A stretch of 64,000 bases of DNA from Diphasiastrum complanatum (lineage: Eukaryota; Streptophyta; Lycopodiopsida; Lycopodiales; Lycopodiaceae). This document shows, one piece after another, positions 56,856 to 64,000 of this stretch. The first letter of the stretch is position 1, and each line of letters begins with the position of its first letter. Made by a program: the position numbers and the translations under genes. The stretch spans positions 36,357,078-36,421,077 of the forward strand of contig CM055095.1 of assembly GCA_029204225.1 (NCBI GenBank), given 5' to 3'. Under the pieces are notes generated by a model that saw nothing but the letters and a program-made list of their open reading frames with translations, was not told the origin of the DNA and did no database searches.

Positions 56856-56969
56856 CTGCATATATAGAACGAAAATTAGTAATATTATGGTAGAAATTTT
56901 ATTTATGCTATGACAAAACATTTGAATTAAAAAAGGAATACATGCATATTAGAGATAAATTGAATATAC

Positions 56970-57156
56970 CTTCAGAGATTTAATGGTTATCTCTCCAATT
57001 GAAGTTGTCGTTGTCGATATTTCTTGAATGGCATCATGAAGTAGAGAATCAAATTCTCTATGTGTATTTGCAGCTGAGTTTAATTTTACACATAGAAAAT
57101 TTGATACTCCCTCCTTATTTATCTTTGCAAAAAGAATGTTCAAGCTCCAATGCCGA
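56970..57156 (-). pseudogene. Ulp1-like exon B (catalytic His)
   Basis: The acceptor TTGTTGCAG precedes T-CGG-CAT-TGG, which completes the split Asn codon and gives NRHWSLNIL, the invariant His-Trp of C48 peptidases (His codon 57150-57152). FLCVKLNSAANTH follows; families usually have LDS there, so the catalytic Asp is Asn (57078-57080). The rest (DSLLHDAIQEI) corresponds to the helix before the Gln-Cys exon. Donor AAG|GTATAT. Confidence 0.65.
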
Positions 57157-57276
57157 CTGCAACAACCAAGATACAAATATTGATAAATTCATATTTCTGA
57201 AACAATCCAAATTAAAACAACAAAAACAAAAGAGCAATCCAAATTAAAGCAACAAAAACAAAAGAGCAATCTTTAC

Positions 57277-57840
57277 TTATTTTCATATGGAATCAAATAG
57301 AATTTTGCCATAGGACTGCATTCAATAAAATAGACAACCTTCTCAAAATTGGTTTCTTTCGCCTTTACCGCTCCCATGAAAAATGGACTAACAACAAAAA
57401 CTGTACCATGGGAATCGAAACTAATACTATTTTGCAAAAAAAAAAACTTCGGCCTCTACTATTACATCTGAAATTTTTGAGGTCTTATCTTTTAGCTCGG
57501 CACAAAATTTGGGACCTAATCTAATTCTACATGTATCTGGAAGAAAAAAATCAAAAAAGTTGTCGAGAAGATCAATTTTGTTAGCTAGGTAGGTCTCGTA
57601 TTGATTATAATGGTCAGAATTAAAAAAATCCTGGGCTGGATCGTAAGGAATTCTCACAAAAAGATTATGTACAGGAGTAGAAACAGAAGTGAAAACAATA
57701 TTTATAGATTTCTCTGTTATTTTGTCTAGCTCCTCTTGGATAATCAACACTTTTGGTGATGAAACCTGTTGAGGAGCTGGACGATTAATAGGAGGAGAAA
57801 TGGGTGAAGATTCTCGATATGAGTCAGATTCTCCAGCATC
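57277..57840 (-). pseudogene. Ulp1-like exon A (N-terminal part of the protease)
   Basis: It continues the H3-like frame after the TAA: a Ser/Pro-rich linker, LIIQEELDKITEKSIN, IPYDPAQDFFNSDHYNQYE and a region leading to VEAEVFF. There an 11-base T run shifts the frame; in the next phase it reads FVVSPFFMGAVKAKE and FIECSPMAKFYLIPYEN, the strand before the catalytic His in Ulp1/C48 peptidases. The exon ends GAAAATAA|GTAAAG, leaving two bases of a codon. Confidence 0.6.
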
Positions 57841-57843
57841 TTA

Positions 57844-58200
57844 CTCAAAGCTCAGGAAGACACGGGGTCTCTTGGCCGGGATACGTCTAGGAAGAAGAGA
57901 AGCAGCTGGCCTTCGAGATCCAGCCTTCTTGAGGACAGGCTGCTTTCTCTTCCTCCTAGAGGTAGTAGGCAAATCGGTTCTATCCAGAGGCAGGTCTCTG
58001 GAGGTGCTGGCATTATCAACATGCAGACTAGAATATCTGTCCCGAAGCCTTTTGAGAATGATGAAATCCTTTGGCATGATGGTGACACGCTTACCATGCA
58101 CTGCCAAAAGACAAGTATCCCCAAAAAATTGGGACAGAAAATCTTCTGTAGCACCCAAGTAAAAAGAGACCAACTCGAGTTTCCTACACATGTACATATC
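57844..58200 (-). pseudogene. Histone-H3-like exon with basic tail
   Basis: The text EDFLSQFFGDTCLLAVHGK, immediately followed by RVTIMPKD, matches the alpha-2 end, loop 2 and alpha-3 of histone H3, where the family has (E)xYLVxLFEDTNLCAIHAK and the identical KRVTIMPKD (58066-58092). RLRDRY takes the place of RIRGER. About half of 37 positions agree by my count. A pyrimidine-rich stretch ending CTACAG at 58146-58151 is a good splice acceptor, so earlier H3 exons were probably upstream and are lost. After the fold come about 60 residues rich in Arg/Lys/Pro (TSRRKRKQPVLKK, RRIPAKRPRV). The alternative is a C-terminally extended CENH3 or H3 variant without protease. Confidence 0.65.
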
Positions 58201-58601
58201 TTCATTTCAATAAAACAGATTGGTTCTCTTGTGAAATGGATTTATGAATGTCCTTGCTCTCTGTCACTTTTCCTCCATCTCTCATGCTTTTGTTGAGTTT
58301 TGCTAATTGTTGGATCTGATTGTTATTAGGATTGCATGTTTTTATACTTTTATGAGGGAGAAAGGAAGAGAGAGAAAGAGTAAGCTATCTTCATTGTGGA
58401 TCTAGTGTTAATGGATGTAGTGTTAATGCTTAGGGTTAATGGATGTTAGAGTTAGATCTGAATCTTCCATTCATGCTGAAATCTGAACTATATTATCGCT
58501 CTCATGGGAATGAATCTACGCATGACAACTAACTTCATCTCCTTGATGCTAGATTGATTAGATCTTGGGTTGAGGATAGGCAAGGAAAGAAACCCACTAC
58601 A
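58201..58601 (+). repeat. G3 LTR, left-truncated
   Basis: Plus-strand relative of the LTR at 1150: CTCCATCTCTCATG, the purine-rich run (58365-58380), AGGGTTAATGGAT and ATCGCTCTCATGGGAA occur in the same order, ending AACCCACTACA. The left part is missing and abuts the H3/Ulp1-like gene. Confidence 0.75.
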
Positions 58602-59700
58602 CCAATTTTAAAACAAAATCTCAAACTGATTGGTACTGCCATCTGTGCAACACATCATTCCACAAAACAAAATTTTGCCAATTTAATTCCCAGGGTCACC
58701 TAATGTGGCACTACGGTTTGGAGCTCCAATGAATCAACAACGCATGGCATTGCCTGCACCTCCAAGGCCACCTAACAATCAAGTGGCCCAAGTAAACTTA
58801 ACAATGACAGAACACGAAATCCCACCATAATTTGAGCAACAACAGTGGTATGGACCATATGAGACATACGTTGATCCAGCCATCAACAAATATTTTGCGA
58901 CATACGCTGCTCAAGCTCAATGACAAGGTGGAAGAATTTACAACTGTTACAGATGCGAAGAAAGGCATAGAATCACCGAATGTCCTCATAAGAGCATATA
59001 GACACCCTTCTGCCAAGAATGCGGATACGAGCATTGTTAAAACTTGGAGCAAGCTCGTCATTGAACTTGATCGCGATGCAATCAATGGCAGCTCCAGAAA
59101 GGAAGCCAAAAAATCTCCAATTCTCCATGTTCTTGTGTTACCAGTTATGTGAGCCCAGAAACGGAAGGTAGAGGCACCATCACCACCCTCGTCAGTACCA
59201 CTGGCAGATGATCAGCCTTTGGCCACAGGACCATATCCTAACGCCAAGGAAGAAGGTCAACAATATTGGAGAATACGCCATTGGATACAGGATGGCTAGG
59301 CAAAGGAAGCTGCACAAGCCAAGGAAAAACTTGCAGAATCTCAAGCCTTAGAAGTTCCAACACCACTCATAGGCCCACCATCAAGAACAGATATTAACGA
59401 CTATTTGCACCATCAAAAAGTACCATTCCATATGGGAGAGCCTGAGGTTCCACAAACAGAATTGATCACCAGTCTATTGATTAGCCGAATGAACTTATTT
59501 CTCGGAGAGTTCTTGCAGATTGCACCACAAGCAAAGAGCATTATGGCAGAGTGTATCAATTCGGAACCTGAACCAACAATGAAAGAACCCTTGTACTATG
59601 TCAGGTACGAAGGAACAAGTAATGTTCTCAATATTGGAGTAGCGTGAGAAAGTGAGCAATACAATATCACCTTGCCAATCAAGCACAAGAGATACGAGGA
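58602..59700 (+). pseudogene. G3 gag, deleted and frameshifted
   Basis: Directly after the LTR end comes YCHLCNTSFH, the zinc-knuckle text G1 has as FCHLCNASSH; so the primer site and most of gag are missing. Then a Pro/Gln-rich stretch, WYGPYETYVDP and a second knuckle pair, CYRCEERHRITEC and FCQECGYEHC, follow in pieces. From 59405 the frame is open for 80 codons and ends LYYVRYEGTSNVLNIG, as in G1. It lies in the expected order before protease. Confidence 0.75.
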
Positions 59701-60226
59701 CGAAGCGGCAGTGGTAGATGGAGGACCGGGTGTCAATTTGATCTTCACTACTTTTATCAGAAATGGAGTTTGCAAGGACTGAAGCTAGCAAAATTTCAAC
59801 CTAGCAAATCAATCATGTGTTAAACCAAAAGGTGTAGTTGAAAATATCTTAGTAAAGATGGCAAGAGTGCAGTTTGTAATCACTTTTGTGGTGATGGAAA
59901 TACCACAATCTCCCTCCACCTACCGAGTTCTGCTAGGAAGGCCTTGGTTGAGAGTCACACAAGTGATTCACAACCGGGGGATAGGAAAACTCACTTTCAA
60001 AAATAGAGAATAGGTAGTAAAGGTAGATCATGTTGGGATGTATAGTCCGTGGATTTGAACAGGTCAAACAATCGGATAGGGACGATCCTACTACTGCGCA
60101 AAGGCAGTTGTTGACTAATTTCCTCGATGCGTGCACTACTACAACAGCAGGCGAACGCAAAATAGAGTGCATAGTTTGCAGAAGCGGAAGAGCAAAAAAT
60201 TAGACAAATCGATCAAAGAGTCAGAC
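59701..60226 (+). pseudogene. G3 aspartic protease, cut by C5
   Basis: AVVDGGPGVNLIF is the active site and STYRVLLGRPWLRV the second motif; CVKPKGVVENI between them is nearly identical to G1. Frames shift twice. After 60010 a linker runs for about 200 bases and is then interrupted by C5 at 60227. RT is not in the window. Confidence 0.8.
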
Positions 60227-60550
60227 TGTTGAAATATTGGAAAAATCTATCTAATGTTGTAAGTAGGGGTCCTAAAAATGCCAAAGATGAATTGAGATCT
60301 TTTGGCTTAGTAAAGACTCATCTTAGAATAATTCAAGGTAGGTAGAAATAGAAACTCGAGCTACCATAGGAATTGCCATTTATACTTTGCATGCCACATT
60401 TAATGCATGAAATTACTAGGTGGCACAATTAGACATATTGAGGTGGCTTGAATAAATCTAAATAGCTTGAGAGGTGGATGTATAACTCCAATTCAACTCA
60501 AAGTAGGAGGAGAGTCCATGGATCTATATATATGTGATGTACTCTCATTG
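60227..60550 (+). repeat. C5 5' LTR, right-truncated
   Basis: Matches C4 LTR from its start through TGTGATGTACTCTCATTG, then jumps into gag. The rest of the LTR, the primer site and the leader are missing. Confidence 0.92.
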
Positions 60551-61020
60551 GGATTATATTAAGATGAATGTCTCAAATGACATCTTAAGAGAAATTGGTG
60601 CTTGTACTAATGCCAAAGATGCTTGGGATACTCTCAAGTCCATGTATGAGGCAAAGAATACTTCTAGACTTCTAACACTAAGAAACAAGACAAGAGTATA
60701 AACTCTTGAAAATGGAAAGGTAGTCTCTCAACATTGATGGTAAAGCCCTCTTTACCAAAGACAAGCACAAGACAAGAAGTAAGAATCAACACCAACCCTC
60801 TTCAAGCAAGAACAATCTTATTTCCAAGGAGAAAGGAGAGGAGGATGAGTCCTCTCAAGCTTTCACATCCAAGAAGAAGAAGAAAAACATCAAGTGGTTC
60901 TTTTGTGGAAATAAGGGGCATTATGCCACCAATTGCTTCGAGAAGAAGAGTCAATTCAGGCAAGCCAACATTTCCAATGAAGAGAAGGAAGATGCTCATG
61001 CAAGTGATGGAGAGGAATCT
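60551..61020 (+). pseudogene. C5 gag remnant and zinc knuckle
   Basis: YIKMNVSNDILREI to LLTLRN is read, then the DNA jumps to the sequence that in C4 follows the gag stop. The knuckle is FFCGNKGHYATNC preceded by W where the first Cys should be (KWFFCGN), so one zinc ligand is lost. Confidence 0.88.
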
Positions 61021-61956
61021 CTTATGTTCTCGAGTTTTTCTTCATCAGCTTTCAAGAAGGATGGTTCGTGGTACATCGACAGTGGAGCTTCCTCACATAT
61101 GTGTAGCTCCAAGCATTCTTCTTCATCCATGACACCTTATGAAGGAGCCAAGAAGTCCATCTACACAGCAAATGATCATGAGTGTGCTATTGAAAAAATA
61201 GGGATCATTTTCTTAAAGCTTTCATCATCAAAAGTACTTTCTCTGTCTAAAGTACTTTTTGTTCCTAAGTTAACAAAAAATCTTATTAGTGTTGGGCAAT
61301 TGCTTGATAGTGGACTAGATGTGAATTTCAATGTTGATACATGTACAATCAAGAAGCATGATGAGATCCTTGCATTTGGGTCTAGATATGGTGGAATCTA
61401 CAAGCTTGATCCCAAAGAGTATGCTAACTCTTGTGATGGTGCGTTTGTTTCTCATATTTCTTTGGAGGAACTATGGCATAGAAGGTTGGGGCATCCTAAC
61501 TATAGTTCTATGGTGTCCATGGTCAAGAAAGCCAAAGCTATTGGCTTGCCTAATCTTATCTCCAAGAATCTCAAGCCATGTGAGGCTTGTGCCATATCTA
61601 AATCGAATAAGAAGCCTTTTTCAAAGTCATCTATTAAGACTACACATCCATTGGAGCTCATACACTCGGATGTGCACTTCTCATCTTCAAAGAGCAAGGG
61701 TGATGCTACTTGCTTTGTAACTTTCATTGATGATTTCACAAGATTTGCTTGGTTATATCTTCTAGCTTCAAAGTCTATGGTGTTTGACTATTTCCTAAAG
61801 TTCAAAGCTCTAGTTTAAAAGCAATTTTCATACAAAATCAAGATTCTTAGAAGTGATAGAGGTGGTGAGTACACTTCCAATAAATTTCATGATTATTGTG
61901 AGCTTGAAGGCATTAAAAGGGAGTTTTTTTGTGCATATACACCATCTCAAAATGGG
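61021..61956 (+). pseudogene. C5 protease and integrase N-terminal half
   Basis: 264 codons are open (61024-61818): GSWYIDSGASSHMCSS (protease), ELWHRRLGHPNYSSM and CEACAISKSNKKPF (zinc part), HSDVHFSS and TFIDDFTRFAW (first core Asp). A TAA at 61816 (Glu codon in C4) interrupts, then SDRGGEYTSNKF supplies the second Asp. Confidence 0.92.
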
Positions 61957-63318
61957 GTGGCTGAAAGAAATAATAGAACCTTGTGTGAATGTGCCAAAAC
62001 CATTAGAATTGAGGCATCCTTGCCAAAAGACTTTTGGGATGAGGCCATCAATTGTTCAAATTATCTTTGCAATCGACTCCCTAATGTTGCACTTGGAGGA
62101 AAGTCACCATATGAAGCACTTTATTTTAAGAAACCTAAGGTTGATCACCTTAGAGTATTTGGATGCATATGCTTTGTCCATATTCCCTTGGAAACAAGAA
62201 AGAAGGATGATCCTTGTGAAAGCAAAGGAGTAATGGTTGGATATTCATCCAACAAGAAAGCCTATCGAATCTACATGCTCTCTACTTCTAAAGTAATTGA
62301 AAGTAGAGATGTAGTTTTTCATGAAGAAGAAAAGTCCAATCTTGGAGGGGCCAAGATCAAGCAACCTCATAATTTATCACCTTTTGTTATTGAAGACAAT
62401 CAACATATGGAGGGGTCGAGATTTGAAGATGAAAGTCCTCGGATTTTCACTCCTAGAAGATCCATGAGGGAGAGATCCGAGCCTAAGAGGCTCACTTATG
62501 ATGACAAAGGAAAACAAGTGGATCTTGATTCCACTTATGCTTATTTTGTTTCTCATGAGGAGCCCAAAGATGTCCAAGAAGCCCTCAATACCAAGGAGTG
62601 GTATGAGGCCATGAAGATTGAATATGATGCCTTGATCACCAACCACACATGGGAGCTAGTGGATCCACCACCTAACATGCACATCATTGGATGCAAGTGG
62701 GTGTTCAAGATCAAGTACAATCATGATGGCTCCATCAACAATTACAAGGCAAGATTATGTGCTAAAGGCTTTGCACAAATATATGGCCTTGACTATGAAG
62801 AAACCTTTGCTCCTGTAGCAAAGATGGTGACAATAAGAATCATAATCTCCCTTGGCTTATTTTTCAAGTGGAAATTGTATCAACTTGATGTCTCCAACGC
62901 TTTTTTGAATGGCTATCTTGAGGAGGAGATATACATGGATCAACCTCAAGGATTCATCAAGGATAAATCTAAGGTGTGTTTGCTATTTAGAAGTCTTTAT
63001 GGCTTGAAGCAAGCACCTAGAGCATGGTATTCAAGACTCAACAACTTTCTACTTTCATTAGGATTTGTGCTTAGTGACTATGATCCTTTTATGTACTTAA
63101 AGTTTGATGGTAGTAATATTGTCATTCTTCTAATCTATGTAGAAGACATTATTCTTAGTGGAAGTTGTTTGATGCTAGTTCAAGAAACCAAAGATGCATT
63201 CGGAAAAGAATTTAAAATGCAAGATCTAGGAGAGATCCATTACATTTTGGGCCTTGAATTGATTTTCATGATGAGTATGCTTTTATTTGTCAATCTAGAT
63301 ATGTCTTTTCTATGTTGA
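61957..63318 (+). pseudogene. C5 integrase C-terminal half and reverse transcriptase
   Basis: The longest frame of the window, 453 codons. It opens with AERNNRTLCE (integrase Glu), passes LRVFGCICFVHIP and VMVGYSSNKKAYRIYM, the linker, then RT with GCKWVFKIKYNHDG, QLDVSNAFLNGYLEEEIYM, SLYGLKQAPRAWYSR and LLIYVEDIIL. The catalytic box is YVED (Glu codon 63142-63144) where C4 has YVDD; that change should abolish polymerase activity. The frame ends in the same shifted tail as C4. Confidence 0.93.
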
Positions 63319-64000
63319 AAAACTTCAATATGCAAAATTGTAAAGGCATAGATACTCCCATGGAGCAACATGTAAAAGATCCTATTAAAGGTGATGAAAG
63401 ATCCTTCGAGGACATCACACTTTATAGGAGTCTTATAGGCTCTTTAATTTGGCTTACTATCACTAGACCCGATTTGAGCTATTGTGTGCACAAATTGAGT
63501 CAATTTATGCAAGATCCCAAGATCCAACATTGGAAGATGGCCAAGAGAGTTCTAAGATATGTATCTTCTACTCAAGATTATGGTTTATTGTACAAAAATG
63601 AAGATCTAACCATTGTTGGCTATTCGAATTCCGATTTTGCAAGTGATAAAATGGATCGAAAGTCCATTAATGCATATACTATCTTTCTTGGAGGAAATCT
63701 TGTGTCTTGGCTTTCAAAGAAGCAAGATACCATATCCCTATCATCTTGTGAGGCCTAGTACAAAGCACTCACTACAACAACTAAAGAGGTGCTTTGGATC
63801 AAGAGGTTAATCATGGAGCCAAAGTGCATCAAAGAGGATGATCTTGCCTTGATCAAGTGTGACAACATATCGGCACAAGCTCTTGCAAACAATCCTATTT
63901 TTCATGCAAGAAGCAAGCATATAGAAGTGGCACACCATTTTGTAAGGGAAAAGCTCATTGGAGGTGAAATCAACTTGGAACATGTCGACACATCTTCATA
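63312..64000 (+). pseudogene. C5 RNase H, incomplete at the window edge
   Basis: Almost the same as C4: CKGIDTPM, LIGSLIWLTITRPDLSY, GYSNSDFASD, then the TAG at 63756-63758 shared with C4, and onward HARSKHIEVAHHFVRE. The window ends about 50 codons before the expected end of pol. Confidence 0.92.

Larger units (their letters stand above)
56417..58200 (-). pseudogene. H3-like / Ulp1-like (C48) fusion gene, truncated and broken
   Basis: A spliced minus-strand locus that is not a retrotransposon. In order: a histone-H3-like segment (58145-58030), a basic linker, a Ulp1-type cysteine-protease domain in three exons, and a further exon. The H3-like part and the protease exon share one reading frame and are separated by a single TAA (57841-57843). 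Introns 57157-57276 and 56856-56969 are GT-AG and keep phase. Lesions are that TAA, one extra base in an 11-base homopolymer (57436-57446), a TGA at the end of the Cys exon, and an Asn at the catalytic Asp position. The 5' end is cut by the G3 LTR at 58200 and the 3' end abuts copia C3. Ulp1 proteases remove SUMO from proteins; fusion to a histone fold would place such activity on chromatin. That role is inference. Confidence 0.6.
60227..64000 (+). mobile_element. Copia C5, deleted sister of C4, runs off the window
   Basis: Plus-strand copy of the C4 family. The LTR start (TGTTGAAATATTGG) is at 60227; after about 320 bp the LTR passes directly into the middle of gag (60550), and a second deletion inside gag lies near 60686. 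From the zinc knuckle on it follows C4 very closely to the end of the window, inside RNase H. The 3' LTR is not visible. Confidence 0.93.

Noticed and set aside
56949-57176. 75-codon frame as a free-standing small gene
   Set aside because: It is exon B of the Ulp1-like gene with flanking intron bases; acceptor and donor define a shorter exon.
57841-58200. Functional CENH3 or H3 gene
   Set aside because: Only the last third of the fold is present, the 5' part is replaced by an LTR, and the frame runs on into the protease region.
1-64000. CRISPR arrays, rRNA or tRNA genes, bacterial operons
   Set aside because: No regularly spaced repeats, no rRNA or tRNA consensus blocks, and all coding signals are of plant mobile-element type with spliceosomal introns.

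Overview
The window is nuclear DNA of a land plant. It shows plant-type Ty1/copia and Ty3/gypsy LTR retrotransposons primed from initiator-tRNA-Met and tRNA-Asp-like sites, a MULE-like transposase gene with small GT-AG introns, a long AT-rich background, and no compact gene order. I see no bacterial, organellar, rRNA or tRNA gene. The number of elements, the nesting and the decay suggest a large TE-rich genome (fern, lycophyte, bryophyte or conifer cannot be told apart from this sequence). No clearly intact host gene is present; almost every reading frame belongs to a mobile element and most are broken.

Layout. 0-2 kb: a copia RNase H scrap and a minus-strand gypsy LTR with its primer-binding site. 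4.8-8.5 kb: a four-exon MULE-like transposase gene on the minus strand, broken by a few lesions. 8.5-15.7 kb: non-coding DNA with duplications, hairpins and AT-rich low complexity, plus a broken multi-exon gene of unknown function with a DGNHR motif (12.5-13.6 kb). 15.7-31.35 kb: gypsy element G1 (minus): 3' LTR, an unusual extra ORF region (ORFX) after pol, integrase, RNase H, RT, protease and gag tail. G1 is split at the gag/protease boundary by a complete copia element C1 (24907-30981, 5-bp target duplication). 33.2-34.8 kb: C2, an internally deleted copia relic with a perfect 5-bp target duplication.

35.6-47.4 kb: gypsy G2 (plus): a long 5' LTR carrying a 187-codon ORF, primer site, gag, protease and RT, interrupted by copia C4 (41196-47145). 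47.7-48.5 kb: a low-complexity TTTTTCGAG-type tract. 48.6-49.5 kb: an orphan coiled-coil ORF. 49.8-50.5 kb: a copia tail (C6). 50.6-52.6 kb: an ORFX fragment interrupted by an inverted G2-type LTR. 52.6-56.4 kb: 5'-truncated copia C3 (minus). 56.4-58.2 kb: the most unusual locus, a spliced minus-strand pseudogene joining a histone-H3-like fold segment, a basic linker and a Ulp1/C48 SUMO-protease-like domain in one frame. 58.2-60.2 kb: G3, a deleted relative of G1. 60.2-64.0 kb: C5, a deleted sister copy of C4 running off the window end.

The elements do not form a pathway; the history is layered insertion. G1 received C1 and G2 received C4. A G2-type LTR landed in an ORFX copy and was then cut by C3. 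C4 and C5 share a frameshift and a nonsense codon, so a defective copia template seems to have been mobilised in trans.
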